This document shows, piece by piece, positions 38,107-48,175 of a stretch of 64,000 nucleotides of DNA (position 1 is its first letter; every line of letters starts with the position of its first letter). The position numbers were made by a program, and so were the translations under genes. Under the pieces are notes generated by a model. That model had not been told where the DNA came from. It ran no database searches and saw only the letters and a program-made list of their open reading frames with translations. The DNA is taken from contig JAHRFE010000028.1 of NCBI GenBank assembly GCA_019084245.1, positions 434,001-498,000 of the forward strand, in the 5' to 3' direction. Source of the DNA: Hoeflea sp. GTDB lineage: Bacteria > Pseudomonadota > Alphaproteobacteria > Rhizobiales > Rhizobiaceae.

Positions 38107-40776
38107 CTATTCGGCGGCAAGGATCTGATTGTCATCGAGTATCACCTTGATTTCCGATTTGCAGGACCCGCAATTGGTGCCGGCGCCGGTGGCCTTGCCG
38201 ATCGCGCCGACGCTGCATGAGCCGGCGCGGACAGCGCCGATGATGTCGTTCACGCCGACATTCATGCAGGCGCAGACAATGGCGCCCTTGTCCGGCATGT
38301 CATTGGCGGGTCGCCCGGCAATGATCCGCCAGCGCGACGGCAGGCTGGCGAAGTCCTGCTGCAGTTGATCTGCGGCCCAGCTGCGCGACAGGTGCACCGG
38401 CGCACTGGAAAGAAAGACCGCGCCCAACAGATGGCCGCCATCGAAGGCGGCGTAGCGGACAACTCCGCTGGAGGGGTCGGAAAAGGACAACAGTGGCGTC
38501 GCGGCGTCAATCGACAGCATGGCGCAGATGAATGCCCCGGCATCCTCAAGCGGCTCCGACAGTGCAAATTCGGCGCGCCAGCCGCCATCCGCCCTGGCCA
38601 TCGCCCAATAGGCCGCGGTGTCGAGCGCGGGTCTGTCGGCGCTGACGACAAACCCGTAGTGACTGGCTTCAAAGCGGGTCAGGCCGACATGGCTCGTCTT
38701 CAATGCCGGCTGGCCGGAGACCGGATCGACGACAGGCGCGACAAGCCGGTCGACCCGGGCGCTGGACGCCCATTGGTCGGTCCAGTGCATCGGCACGAAG
38801 ATGCTGCCCAGTTGCTGTCTGTCGGTGATCATCGCCCGCACGACAATCTCGCAGCCCTCATTGCCCACCCGCGCCAGATCGGCGGGCGCTATGCCCAAGG
38901 CGGTGGCATCGTCAGGATGGATTTCGGCGTAGGGTTCGGCGACATGGGCGGACAGGCGGGGGCTTTTCCCGGTTCGGGTCATGGTGTGCCAATGATCCCG
39001 GATGCGGCCGGTGTTAAGGGTGAAGCGCCGGTTGGCGTCGGCCTCGACGCGCGCGGGCGGAGCGACCGGAACGAACCGCGCCAGCCGGTCTTCGGTGAAA
39101 AAGCCGCCATTGGCAAAGAACCGGGTGCCGCGCGCCATCGAGGTGTCGTGTGCAGGCCTCGGCCATTGAACCGGGGTCAGGCCGGCATAGGCTTTGTCAT
39201 CAAGGCCAGCCAGGCCGCCCAGATCCAGATCGCGGGTTCCTTCGTTCTCGAACGCCGTCTGCGCTGCATATTCCCGCAGGATCGCGGCGGGACCCTCGAA
39301 ATCGAAAGCTCCGGCATGGCCCATGCGGCTGGCCACCTGCGCCATCTGCCACCAGTCGGCGCGGGCCTCGCCCGGCGGCGGCAGAAATGCCCGCTGCCGG
39401 GAAATGCGGCGCTCGGAATTGGTCACCGTGCCTTGTTTTTCGCCCCATCCGAGCGACGGCAGTTTCACATGCGCATGCCTTATCGTGTCGGTCTCGGCCA
39501 TGATGTCGGACACCACCACGAAGGGGCAGGCCTTCAGCGCCGCCTCGACCGCGTCCGCATCAGGCATCGAATCGACCGGATTGGTGGCCATGATCCAGAT
39601 CGCCTTGATCCGCCCGTCGCCCACCGCCTGAAACATGTCGACCGCCTTCAGGCCAGGCTTGCTGGCGATGACCGGCGACTTCCAGAACCGCTGCACAAGG
39701 TCGCGATGCCCGGGATTGTCGATGTCCATGTGGGCCGCCAGCATGGTGGCCAGCCCGCCGACCTCGCGTCCGCCCATGGCGTTGGGCTGGCCGGTCACGG
39801 AAAACGGTCCCATTCCCGGCTTGCCGATGCGACCGGTGGCCAGATGGCAGTTGATGATGGCGTTGACCTTGTCGGTGCCGCTCGACGACTGATTGACGCC
39901 CTGGCTGTAGACCGTGACCACTTTTTCGCTTGCTGCCCACAGGGCGAAAAACGCCTCAAGCTCAGCGGCGAGCAACCCGGTCTGCGAAACCAGTTCAGCC
40001 AGACCCTGCGCACGCGCTTTGGCCACGGCGTCCTCAAGGCCGGTGGTAAAGGCGCCGACATAGGCCGCGTCGATATAGCCATTGTCCGCAATGTGGGCCA
40101 GCAGCCCGAGAAACAGGCTGACATCGCCGTCGGGCGCGATCGCCAGATGCAGATCGGCAATGTCGGCGGTCATGGTGCGGCGCGGATCGATCAGCACGAT
40201 CTTCATCTCCGGGCGCGCGGCCTTGGCGGCGGCAATGCGCTGATAGAGAACCGGATGGCACCAGGCCAGATTGGATCCTGTCAGCACGACCAGATCGGCA
40301 AGCTCGAGGTCCTCATAGGTGCCCGGCACCGTGTCGCTGCCAAAGGCGCGGCGGTGGCCTGCGACCGACGACGCCATGCAGAGCCGCGAATTGGTGTCGA
40401 TGTTGGCCGAGCCGATGAACCCCTTCATCAGCTTGTTGGCGACGTAATAATCCTCGGTCAGCAACTGGCCGGAGACATAGAAGGCGACGCTGTCGGGGCC
40501 ATGCTCGACAATCGCCTGCGAAAAACGTGACGCCACCAGATCCAGCGCCTCATCCCAGGCAGCGCGTTCGCCCGCAATCTCCGGATAGAGCAGACGGCCA
40601 TCGAGATCGATGGTCTCGCCCAGCGCCGATCCCTTGGAACACAACCGGCCCTGGTTTGCGGGGTGGTCCGGGTCGCCCTTGATGGTGACGGCGCCGCCCT
40701 CCTCCAGGGTCGCCAGAACGCCACAGCCCACCCCGCAATAGGGACATGTTGTCTTGACCGCGCAGGCCGCGGTCAT
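38107..40776 (-). CDS. nasA: assimilatory nitrate reductase, large molybdopterin subunit
   Basis: This 889-residue cytosolic enzyme reduces nitrate to nitrite. The N-terminal [4Fe-4S] ligands lie in CPYCGVGCG and, further on, LCSKG. The Mo-bisMGD domains follow (INCHLATGRIGKPGMGPFS; GQPNAMGGREVGG; IMATNPVDS). The C-terminus (about residues 830-889) is a Bfd-like [2Fe-2S] domain, VCACMNVGV plus TNCGSCKSEI, which would receive electrons. The ATG overlaps the nirD stop by 4 bases. An earlier in-frame start at 40890 is not likely. Confidence 0.95.
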   Translation of the reverse strand: MTAACAVKTTCPYCGVGCGVLATLEEGGAVTIKGDPDHPANQGRLCSKGSALGETIDLDGRLLYPEIAGERAAWDEALDLVASRFSQAIVEHGPDSVAFYVSGQLLTEDYYVANKLMKGFIGSANIDTNSRLCMASSVAGHRRAFGSDTVPGTYEDLELADLVVLTGSNLAWCHPVLYQRIAAAKAARPEMKIVLIDPRRTMTADIADLHLAIAPDGDVSLFLGLLAHIADNGYIDAAYVGAFTTGLEDAVAKARAQGLAELVSQTGLLAAELEAFFALWAASEKVVTVYSQGVNQSSSGTDKVNAIINCHLATGRIGKPGMGPFSVTGQPNAMGGREVGGLATMLAAHMDIDNPGHRDLVQRFWKSPVIASKPGLKAVDMFQAVGDGRIKAIWIMATNPVDSMPDADAVEAALKACPFVVVSDIMAETDTIRHAHVKLPSLGWGEKQGTVTNSERRISRQRAFLPPPGEARADWWQMAQVASRMGHAGAFDFEGPAAILREYAAQTAFENEGTRDLDLGGLAGLDDKAYAGLTPVQWPRPAHDTSMARGTRFFANGGFFTEDRLARFVPVAPPARVEADANRRFTLNTGRIRDHWHTMTRTGKSPRLSAHVAEPYAEIHPDDATALGIAPADLARVGNEGCEIVVRAMITDRQQLGSIFVPMHWTDQWASSARVDRLVAPVVDPVSGQPALKTSHVGLTRFEASHYGFVVSADRPALDTAAYWAMARADGGWRAEFALSEPLEDAGAFICAMLSIDAATPLLSFSDPSSGVVRYAAFDGGHLLGAVFLSSAPVHLSRSWAADQLQQDFASLPSRWRIIAGRPANDMPDKGAIVCACMNVGVNDIIGAVRAGSCSVGAIGKATGAGTNCGSCKSEIKVILDDNQILAAE

Positions 40777-41105
40777 GACGGGACGCCGAGGCCGAGCACG
40801 ATCTCGTCGCCTTCGAGCCGGACCGGGAACGACAGCGTCTGGCCCTCGTCCGCCCCTTGGGCAGCCCCGGTCTCCAGGCTGATCACCCAATTGTGCAAGG
40901 GACAGGTGACGCAGCCGTCATGGACGATACCCTGGCTCAGAGGTCCGTTCTTGTGCGGGCATTTGTCCTCCAGCGCGAACACCCGGTCGTCAGCGGTGCG
41001 GAAGATGGCGATGTTCATGTCGCCGTTCCTGACGCAGCGCGCGCCGCGCGGCGGGATGTCGCTGATCTTGCCGATCCTGACCCAGGTTTGCGTGAGCGCG
41101 TTCAT
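40773..41105 (-). CDS. nirD: nitrite reductase small subunit
   Basis: The 110-residue protein has a Rieske fold with a full ligand set: CPH in DKCPHKNGPLSQG and CPLH in VTCPLHNW. NirD of E. coli lacks these ligands, so this one may bind a [2Fe-2S] cluster. It pairs with NirB in NADH-dependent nitrite reduction to ammonium. Both ends overlap neighbours by 4 bases (nirB upstream, nasA downstream). Confidence 0.93.
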   Translation of the reverse strand: MNALTQTWVRIGKISDIPPRGARCVRNGDMNIAIFRTADDRVFALEDKCPHKNGPLSQGIVHDGCVTCPLHNWVISLETGAAQGADEGQTLSFPVRLEGDEIVLGLGVPS

Positions 41106-43555
41106 TCCGCAGCCTCCAGGGTAAGCGTCGCCATCGGGTTGAATTCATGCTTGTCCTTGCCCGAGACGCGTTCCGACCAGGGATCGACCTGGGCGAATTT
41201 CTGGCTGAAGACGAAACGATCGTAGTAACCCTTGCGCTTGTCCGGCTCGTCCATGATCTGGCGGCGGATCTCTTCGAGGCCGATGCGTTTGGCCCATTTG
41301 TAGATGCGCTCGAGATAGCGGCCCTGCTCGCGGTACATCTGCGCCAGCGCCACCACGTGTTCCATCACCTCGTCTTCGGTCTTTACATGGCCGAGAACTT
41401 CCGTGCCCTTGATGTCGAGACCGGCGGCGCCGGCGAAATGGATGTCATAGCCGCTGTCGACACAGATGATTCCGATGTCCTTGCAGGTGGCTTCGGAACA
41501 ATTGCGCGGGCAGCCGGAGACCGCCATTTTCAGCTTCGCCGGGGTCCACGAGCCCCACATGAATTTCTCCAACTTGATGCCGAGACCGGTGGAATCCTGG
41601 GTGCCGAAGCGGCACCAGTCGGTGCCGACGCAGGTCTTCACAGTCCTGAGCCCTTTGGCATAGGCCTGGCCCGAGACGAAGCCAGCCTTGCCGAGGTCGG
41701 CCCAGACCGCGGGCAGATCCTCTTTCCTGATGCCGAGCATGTCGATGCGCTGACCGCCGGTGCATTTGACCGCCGGAATGTTGAACTTGTCGACGACATC
41801 GGCGATGGCGCGCAACTCTTTCGACGAGGTCATGCCGCCCCACATCCTGGGCACCACCGAATAGGTGCCGTCCTTCTGGATGTTGGCGTGGACGCGCTCG
41901 TTGATGAATCGCGACTGGTAGTCGTCGGCATATTCATCCGGCCAGTCACAGACCAGGTAATAATTGAGCGCCGGACGGCATTTGGCGCAGCCGCAGGAGG
42001 TCTTCCATTCCAGCTCCTGCATCACCGCCGGAATGGTCTTGAGCCCCTTCGCCTTGATCAGCCGGCGCACATCATCATGACCGAGCCCGGTGCAGCCGCA
42101 CATCGGCGTGACCGCGGCCGGATTGTAGGCGTCCCCCAATGTCAGCGAGAGCAGCTGCTCGACCAGGCCGGTGCAGGTTCCGCAGGAAGCCGACGCCTTG
42201 GTGTGGGCGCGTACATCGTCAAGCCCTTTCAGGCCCTTGGAGGTGATGGCTCCGGTGATCTTTCCCTTGCACACGCCGTTGCAGCCGCAGATTTCCGCAT
42301 CATCCGGCAAGGCTGCAACGGCCGCCATAGGGTCCAGTTGGGACCCTCCCTGATAGGCCTGGCCGAAGATCAGGGTTTCGCGCATCTCGGAGATGTCGGT
42401 CTGCTTTTTCAGGAGATCGAAGAACCAGGCGCCGTCTGCGGTTTCGCCATAGAGCACCACGCCGAGGATGCGGTTGTCCTTGAGCACCAGTCGCTTGTAG
42501 ACGCCGGCCGTGGCGTCGCGCAGCACGATTTCCTCGCGATCCTCAGCCTCAGCGAAATCGCCGACCGAATAGAGATTGATGCCGGTAACCTTCAGCTTGG
42601 TTGCGGTCGAGGTCTCGACGAAACGCTTGGCCATATCCCCGATGAGATGGGAGGCAGCGACCTCCGCCATCTGGTAGAGCGGCGCGACCAGGCCGTAGAC
42701 ATTGCCGTTGATCTCGACGCATTCTCCGACGGCGAAAATACCGGGATCGCTGGTCTGCATGCTGTCTGTGACGACAATGCCGCGATTGACGGAAAGTCCG
42801 GCATCCCTGGCCAGCGCGGCACTCGGTCGAATGCCGACGGCCATGACCACCAGCGTCGCCGGGATGATCGTGCCGTCCTCGAGCTCGATGCCTTCGACGC
42901 GGGTCTCGCCGATGATCCTCTTGGTGCTGGCCTTGGTGATGATTTTGATGCCGCGGCCTTCGAGTTCACGCTCGAGCAGATAGCCGGCGGCGGGATCGAG
43001 CTGGCGCTCCATCAGCGTCGGCATCAGATGGATCACGGTGACATCCATGCCGCGCTCCTTGAGGCCAGCTGCGGCTTCAAGACCCAGCAGTCCGCCACCG
43101 ATGACAACAGCCTTGCCGCGCGATTGCGCTGCAAGCAGCATCGCATCGACATCGTCGAGATCGCGGTAGGTCAGAACGCCAGGCAGATCATGGCCCGGAA
43201 CGGGAATGATGAACGGCGCGGAGCCGGTGGCGATGACCAGCTTGTCGTAGCTTGCCACTTCGCCATGCTCCGACCTGACCGTTTTGGCCTGCCGGTCGAT
43301 CTCCACCACCTTGTGGCCCTTGTAGAGCATCACACCGTGCCGGATGTACCAGCCATCGCCATGGATGATGATGTCTTCAAAGCTCTTTTCGCCCGACAGC
43401 ACCGGCGACAGCATGATGCGGTCATAATTGACGCGAGGCTCGGCGTTGAAGATGGTGACGTCGAAGGCATCCGGCGCCGATTCGAACAAATGTTCAAGCA
43501 TTCGTCCCGGCGCCATGCCATTGCCGATGACAACGAGTTTTTGCTTCTCAGTCAT
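41102..43555 (-). CDS. nirB: NAD(P)H-dependent nitrite reductase large subunit
   Basis: The 817-residue enzyme reduces nitrite to ammonium. It has an N-terminal FAD/NAD(P) reductase domain (VVIGNGMAPGRML; VIGGGLLGLEAA), a Bfd-like [2Fe-2S] domain (CGCNGVCKG; ASCGTCTGLV), a second cysteine-rich stretch (TSCGCAKCRP) and the siroheme/[4Fe-4S] domain with TCVGTDWCRFG and SGCPRNCSEATCKDIG. It follows the nitrate ABC genes by 4 bases and is coupled to nirD. Confidence 0.96.
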   Translation of the reverse strand: MTEKQKLVVIGNGMAPGRMLEHLFESAPDAFDVTIFNAEPRVNYDRIMLSPVLSGEKSFEDIIIHGDGWYIRHGVMLYKGHKVVEIDRQAKTVRSEHGEVASYDKLVIATGSAPFIIPVPGHDLPGVLTYRDLDDVDAMLLAAQSRGKAVVIGGGLLGLEAAAGLKERGMDVTVIHLMPTLMERQLDPAAGYLLERELEGRGIKIITKASTKRIIGETRVEGIELEDGTIIPATLVVMAVGIRPSAALARDAGLSVNRGIVVTDSMQTSDPGIFAVGECVEINGNVYGLVAPLYQMAEVAASHLIGDMAKRFVETSTATKLKVTGINLYSVGDFAEAEDREEIVLRDATAGVYKRLVLKDNRILGVVLYGETADGAWFFDLLKKQTDISEMRETLIFGQAYQGGSQLDPMAAVAALPDDAEICGCNGVCKGKITGAITSKGLKGLDDVRAHTKASASCGTCTGLVEQLLSLTLGDAYNPAAVTPMCGCTGLGHDDVRRLIKAKGLKTIPAVMQELEWKTSCGCAKCRPALNYYLVCDWPDEYADDYQSRFINERVHANIQKDGTYSVVPRMWGGMTSSKELRAIADVVDKFNIPAVKCTGGQRIDMLGIRKEDLPAVWADLGKAGFVSGQAYAKGLRTVKTCVGTDWCRFGTQDSTGLGIKLEKFMWGSWTPAKLKMAVSGCPRNCSEATCKDIGIICVDSGYDIHFAGAAGLDIKGTEVLGHVKTEDEVMEHVVALAQMYREQGRYLERIYKWAKRIGLEEIRRQIMDEPDKRKGYYDRFVFSQKFAQVDPWSERVSGKDKHEFNPMATLTLEAAE

Positions 43556-43559
43556 GGGA

Positions 43560-45320
43560 TTACTCCGCTGCGGTCAGACGGGCGGCCGCGCTTTTCTGGC
43601 GGGCGACCCGTGCGGACCGTTTTTCTGAAATGGACTGCAACTGGATTTCGGACGGGTTCGCGCCGCCTTCATAGGCGGAGAGGAATTCGAGCAGCTCTTC
43701 CCGGTAGGCGTAGTAATCGGGATGGTTGAGCAGCGCCTTGCGCGAGCGCGGGCGCTCCAGATCCACCGCCATGATGTTGCCGATGCGGGCATTGGGACCG
43801 TTCGACATCATCACCACCCGGTCGGCGAGCAGGATCGCCTCGTCGACATCGTGGGTGACGCAGATGGCTGTGACCTGGGTTCGCTTCCAGACATCCATCA
43901 GCACGTCCTGCAATTCCCAGCGGGTCAGGCTGTCGAGCATGCCGAACGGCTCATCGAGCAGCAGCAGTTTTGGCGAGAGCGCAAAGGCGCGGGCAATGCC
44001 GACCCGCTGCTTCATGCCGTTGGACAGGTCCAGCGCCGGACGGTGCATCGAGTCCAGCAGGCCAACGCGCTGCAGGTAGTATTCCACCACATCGTTGCGC
44101 TCGGCCTTCGACGCGTTCGGGTAAACCCGGTCGACGCCGAGCGCCACATTCTCGTAGGCCGTCAGCCACGGCATCAACGACGGCGCCTGGAACACCACGG
44201 CGCGGTCAGGACCGGCCTGGGTGATGTGGCGGCCATCGAGAATGATCGCGCCTTCGGTGATCGGGTTGAGACCTGCGACCATCGACAGCACGGTGGACTT
44301 GCCGCAGCCGGAATGGCCGATGAGGGTTGTGAATTCGCCCTTCCTCATCTTCATCTCGAAACCGTCGACGACCGTCAGCGGGCCTTTCGGCGTCGGATAG
44401 ACCTTCTTGAGCTGGCTGAATTCCAGGAAACTCTCGGCCCTCACCGCGGTTGACGCCGCGACATAGGCCCTGGGGAGCCGGTCCCTGCCAAGCGAAATCG
44501 GCACGATGTTGGGCAGTATGATCGTGCGTTCGGCCTCTGTGCCGCGCTCGGCGCCCACCTCCATCAGATAGCTGGTGATCTCGCGGCGAAGCCGGATGAA
44601 ATCCTCATCCGAATTCATTCCGGCGCGGTTGCGCGGCCGGGCGATATCGACCGGAAAATCCGGGCCCAGCGTGGCGTTCGGACCGGGCTTGAGCGGAATG
44701 ATCCGGTCGGCCAGAAGGATCGCTTCATCCACATCATTGGTGATGAGAATGATGGTCTTCTTCTCTTTCTGGCAGATGTCGGCCAGCTCATCCTGCAATT
44801 TGGCGCGGGTGAGCGCGTCGAGCGCCGAGAGCGGTTCATCCAGCAACAGCACTTCAGGTTGCATGGCCAGCGCACGGGCCACGGCTACCCGCTGGCGCAT
44901 GCCGCCGGACAATTCGGCCGGCTTGCGATCGCGCGCATGGCCGAGACCGACCATGTCGATGTATTTGTCGACAATCGCCGCCCGCTCGGTGCGGGATCTT
45001 GTCTTGAACACGCTGTCGACCGCGAGGCTCACATTGCCCGCGACCGTCATCCACGGCATCAGCGAGTAGGACTGGAACACGACGCCGCGCTCGGGTCCGG
45101 GGCTGTCAACTTCGCGACCGCGGAAGATCACCCCACCCAGATCCGGCTTGATCAGGCCGGCCAGCAGCGAAATCAGCGTGGTTTTGCCCGATCCCGAGAA
45201 GCCGACAATGGCGATGAATTCGCCGTCAGCCACCTTCAGGTTGATGTCGCTGAGCACTTCGGTGCGGTCGGCGCCTTCGCCGTAGGATTTCGACAGGGCG
45301 GAAATTTCGAGAACAGTCAT
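43560..45320 (-). CDS. nrtC: nitrate ABC transporter, two ATPase domains fused
   Basis: The 586-residue protein holds two complete ABC ATPase domains of the NrtD/SsuB type. Domain 1 (about 1-255) has [17 protein letters not shown] and [11 protein letters not shown], but the H-loop histidine is replaced by asparagine (LITNDVDEA). Domain 2 (about 285-545) has [28 protein letters not shown] and an intact CVTHDVDEA. The unit may be an asymmetric ATPase in which one site is weak. It sits 9 bases after nrtB and 4 bases before nirB. The symbol is by analogy to the cyanobacterial system. Confidence 0.9.
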   Translation of the reverse strand: MTVLEISALSKSYGEGADRTEVLSDINLKVADGEFIAIVGFSGSGKTTLISLLAGLIKPDLGGVIFRGREVDSPGPERGVVFQSYSLMPWMTVAGNVSLAVDSVFKTRSRTERAAIVDKYIDMVGLGHARDRKPAELSGGMRQRVAVARALAMQPEVLLLDEPLSALDALTRAKLQDELADICQKEKKTIILITNDVDEAILLADRIIPLKPGPNATLGPDFPVDIARPRNRAGMNSDEDFIRLRREITSYLMEVGAERGTEAERTIILPNIVPISLGRDRLPRAYVAASTAVRAESFLEFSQLKKVYPTPKGPLTVVDGFEMKMRKGEFTTLIGHSGCGKSTVLSMVAGLNPITEGAIILDGRHITQAGPDRAVVFQAPSLMPWLTAYENVALGVDRVYPNASKAERNDVVEYYLQRVGLLDSMHRPALDLSNGMKQRVGIARAFALSPKLLLLDEPFGMLDSLTRWELQDVLMDVWKRTQVTAICVTHDVDEAILLADRVVMMSNGPNARIGNIMAVDLERPRSRKALLNHPDYYAYREELLEFLSAYEGGANPSEIQLQSISEKRSARVARQKSAAARLTAAE

Positions 45321-45329
45321 CCCATCCCC

Positions 45330-46397
45330 CTAGCGGTTGGCCGAGAAGGTGAAGGCGCGCTGCAGTGCGAACATCAGGCGGTCGAGCATGAAGCCGATGA
45401 TGCCGATGGTCAGCACCGCAACCATGATCCTGGCCAGCGACTGCGACGAGCCGTTCTGGAACTCGTCCCAGACGAATTTTCCAAGGCCGGGATTCTGCGC
45501 CAGCATTTCAGCCGCGATCAGCACCATCCAGCCCACACCCAGCGACAGCCTGAGGCCGGTGAAGATCAGCGGCAGTGCGGACGGCAGCACCACGCGGGTG
45601 ATGGTCCGGGAGGTCGGCAGTTGCAGAACCCGGCTGACATTCATCAGGTCCTTGTCTACCGAGGCCACGCCGAGCGCCGTGTTGATCAGCGTCGGCCACA
45701 TCGAGCACAGCGTCACGGTCACCGCCGAGATCAGGAGCGATTTCGGCATCCAGTCATAGGGGGTGGCGTAAGTCGCCGAAATGATCATGGTGACGATCGG
45801 CAGCCAGGCCAAGGGCGACACCGGCTTGAAGATCTGGATCAGCGGATTGATGGCGCCGTTGAAGGTGCGCGACAATCCCGAGCCGATCCCAAGCGGAACC
45901 GCGATCAGCGTGGCGATGCCGAAGCCGAGGCCGACGGTGAACAGCGAGGTGACGATCTGGTCGCCATAGGTCGGCTTGCCGGTATAGGTGCGGAACTTTT
46001 GCTCCTTACCTTCGGCCGCCAGCTTTGCGTTGCGTTCGTCCTGGCGGTCATAGAAAGCCGTTGCTTTCTCGCGCTCGCGGACATGGTCCTCCCACAGATT
46101 GCCCGCCTGTTCCCAGACTTCCACCGGCCCGGGAACCGCGCCGAGCGAAGTCTGAACCTTCGGCGCCAGCGCGCCCCAGGCGAGCAGGAATGCGAGTATC
46201 CCGATCAGCGGAATGAGCAGCACGCGCTTGAGTTCGTTCATCTGGGTGCGCGGGCTGTCTCCGGCCAGCATGCGCAGGATCGGCACAAGCCAGGAAAATC
46301 CCAAGGCATCGAGCCAGCCACTGGCCCTGGTGATGGCGGAAAAGACCTTCTCGCGACCGGTCAGGTCGATGGGTGTGGTGTCGGTGGCGTTGGCCAT
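45330..46397 (-). CDS. nrtB: nitrate ABC transporter permease
   Basis: The 355-residue inner-membrane protein carries a long N-terminal extension with a first helix, then the BPD permease domain with the EAA-like loop (SALPLIFTGLRLSLGVGWMVLIAAEML region, about 270-300). It should form the membrane channel with the dual ATPase and NrtA. The ATG at 46397 is chosen because AAGGA lies 9 bases upstream; an in-frame ATG at 46427 would add ten residues. Confidence 0.92.
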   Translation of the reverse strand: MANATDTTPIDLTGREKVFSAITRASGWLDALGFSWLVPILRMLAGDSPRTQMNELKRVLLIPLIGILAFLLAWGALAPKVQTSLGAVPGPVEVWEQAGNLWEDHVREREKATAFYDRQDERNAKLAAEGKEQKFRTYTGKPTYGDQIVTSLFTVGLGFGIATLIAVPLGIGSGLSRTFNGAINPLIQIFKPVSPLAWLPIVTMIISATYATPYDWMPKSLLISAVTVTLCSMWPTLINTALGVASVDKDLMNVSRVLQLPTSRTITRVVLPSALPLIFTGLRLSLGVGWMVLIAAEMLAQNPGLGKFVWDEFQNGSSQSLARIMVAVLTIGIIGFMLDRLMFALQRAFTFSANR

Positions 46398-46474
46398 CGT
46401 TTCAAATCCTTGGATAAAGACAATCATCGGGGCGGAGCGCCAGATCCGGCGCTCCGCACGAATAGCGTCGCCGC

Positions 46475-47854
46475 TCAGCCGCCGGCGACCTCGTCGCCCT
46501 TGAGGCCGATGCTCAGGCTGTCGAGATAGTCGTTGGGCTTCCTGCCGTCGTAGGCGATGCCGTCGATGATGTCGGCGGCGGGCGTCGGCGCGCGATAGCC
46601 GTCAGAGTCCCAGGGGAAGTCGGCCTCGTCGGCATGGCCTTCCTCGACCAGCATCTTCGCGGCCTCGAGATAGACGTCCGGCAGGTAGACCGACCTGGCG
46701 GCTTCATCGAACCACTCGTCCGACCTGGCTTCGGAAATCTGTCCCCAGCGGCGCATCTGCGAGAGATACCAGACGGCGTCGGAGTAATAGGGGTAGGTCG
46801 CGTAGTACCGGTAGAACACGTTGAAGTCCGGCACCTCGCGCTTGTCGCCCTTCTCGTACTCGAAGGTTCCGGTCATCGAATTGGCGATGACCTCGGCGTC
46901 GGCGCCGACATATTCGGGCCGCGCTAGGATCTCGACGGCTTCGGCCCGGTTGGCGTTGTCATTCTCGTCGAGCCATTTCGCCGCCCGGATCAGCGCCTTG
47001 GTCAGCGCCAGCGTGGTGTTGGGATACGCTTCCGTGAATTCCTTGGTCAGGCCGAAGACCTTTTCCGGATTGTTCTTCCAGATCTCGTAGTCAGTAATGA
47101 CCGGCACGCCGATGCCCTTGAACACGGCGGCCTGGTTCCAGGGTTCGCCAACGCTGTAGCCATCGATCGTGCCGGCTTCCAGCGTTGCCGGCATCTGCGG
47201 GGGCGGCGTCACCGACAGCAGCGCCTCGGCGCCGATCTGGCCGGACGAATCCGAGGGAGAGTAGAAGCCCGGATGAATGCCGCCGGATGCGAGCCAGTAA
47301 CGCAGTTCGTAATTGTGGGTGGAGACCGGGAACACCATGCCCATGTTGAACGCCCTGCCTTCGGCCTTGAACTTTTCGATGACCTTCTTCAGGGAATCCG
47401 CCTTGATCGGATGCAGCGGCTTGCCGTCCGGACCATTTTCCAGATGCGGCTTCATCAGGTCCCAGACCTCATTGGACACCGTGATGGCGTTGCCGTTGAG
47501 ATCCATCGAGAACGGAGTGACGATATGCGCCTTGGTGCCAAAGCCGATGGTGGCGGCCAGCGGCTGCCCGGCCAGCATATGGGCGCCGTCGAGCTCGCCG
47601 GTGATCACCCGGTCGAGCAGCACCTTCCAGTTGGCCTGCGGCTCGAGCGTGACAAACAGGCCCTCGTCCTCGAAGTAGCCCTTCTCATAGGCGATCGCCA
47701 AAGGCGCCATGTCGGTCAGTTTGATGAAGCCGAGTTTCAACTCGTCCTTCTCGACGTCCAGCATGTCGGCATGGGCTTGGGTCAGCATGGTTGAGCAGGC
47801 CAGGGCCAGTGCGCTGACTGCGAGAGCGGTACGCCGTGTGAACTTCATGGTCAT
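46475..47854 (-). CDS. nrtA: nitrate-binding periplasmic protein
   Basis: The 459-residue CmpA/NrtA-family protein binds nitrate for the ABC importer. An N-terminal twin-arginine-like signal ([17 protein letters not shown]) is followed by mature sequence. The ligand-pocket stretches [20 protein letters not shown] and [14 protein letters not shown] are typical. The start at 47854 follows AAAGGAG by 7 bases; an ATG two codons later is also possible. It is the first structural gene of the nitrate operon, after a 320-base leader. Confidence 0.94.
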   Translation of the reverse strand: MTMKFTRRTALAVSALALACSTMLTQAHADMLDVEKDELKLGFIKLTDMAPLAIAYEKGYFEDEGLFVTLEPQANWKVLLDRVITGELDGAHMLAGQPLAATIGFGTKAHIVTPFSMDLNGNAITVSNEVWDLMKPHLENGPDGKPLHPIKADSLKKVIEKFKAEGRAFNMGMVFPVSTHNYELRYWLASGGIHPGFYSPSDSSGQIGAEALLSVTPPPQMPATLEAGTIDGYSVGEPWNQAAVFKGIGVPVITDYEIWKNNPEKVFGLTKEFTEAYPNTTLALTKALIRAAKWLDENDNANRAEAVEILARPEYVGADAEVIANSMTGTFEYEKGDKREVPDFNVFYRYYATYPYYSDAVWYLSQMRRWGQISEARSDEWFDEAARSVYLPDVYLEAAKMLVEEGHADEADFPWDSDGYRAPTPAADIIDGIAYDGRKPNDYLDSLSIGLKGDEVAGG

Positions 47855-47883
47855 TCCCTGTCTCCTTTGGCGGTGCATTGACC

Positions 47884-47946
47884 GCAATAAAAAAGCCGCC
47901 AAACCGGAAGCGCCGCGGGAGGATGCGGGAACTTCGGTTTGGCGGC
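47884..47946 (-). terminator. attenuator terminator in the nrtA leader
   Basis: The minus-strand stem GCCGCCAAACCG pairs with CGGTTTGGCGGC (12 base pairs, extended by three after a one-base bulge) and is followed by TTTTTTATT. It lies 30 bases before the nrtA start, inside the leader, so it should stop transcription unless NasT prevents it. Confidence 0.87.
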
Positions 47947-47957
47947 GTTGCCTGGTA

Positions 47958-48000
47958 CGGGCCCGTCATTGGACCCGGATGTCAGCCTTGGAAAGCTGAC
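47958..48000 (-). promoter_or_regulatory. ANTAR-type RNA hairpins for NasT
   Basis: Two hairpins lie upstream of the attenuator on the minus strand. The second (47958-47977) has the stem CGGGTCC/GGGCCCG and hexaloop AATGAC, with A at position 1 and G at position 4, as ANTAR proteins require. The first (47981-48000) has the stem GTCAGC/GCTGAC and, with one T-G pair, hexaloop TTCCAA, which does not fit the rule. The 5' arm of the first is close to the predicted transcript start. Confidence 0.72.
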
Positions 48001-48009
48001 TTAAACGAA

Positions 48010-48024
48010 GCAAACAGCGTGCCA
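48010..48024 (-). promoter_or_regulatory. sigma-54 promoter of the nrtA operon
   Basis: TGGCACGCTGTTTGC on the minus strand matches the consensus TGGCAC-N5-TTGC exactly. Transcription should begin about 12 bases downstream, near 47998, at the edge of the first leader hairpin. This implies nitrogen control by NtrC. Confidence 0.87.
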
Positions 48025-48100
48025 GTTCAGATCAAAGGGAAATTATCGTGTTTTTTCAACGCAGCCTGGACCTGTTCACCCGGTCCCGCGATTTTTGCGC

Positions 48101-48117
48101 TGCGCAGCGATTGTGCA
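48101..48117 (-). promoter_or_regulatory. NtrC-like enhancer site
   Basis: TGCACAATCGCTGCGCA is a 17-base imperfect dyad with one mismatch to the NtrC half-site pair TGCAC/GTGCA. It lies about 110 bases upstream of the predicted start, the usual distance for NtrC. Confidence 0.5.
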
Positions 48118-48175
48118 AAGCAGCAAAAACCGGCGGCTAAAAAATATCCAGTCCGCAGCAATGGCGAACAATCAG

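Noticed and set aside
41147-43729. 860-residue plus-strand frame over nirB
   Set aside because: It is antisense to nirB; the long frame is a by-product of codon use.
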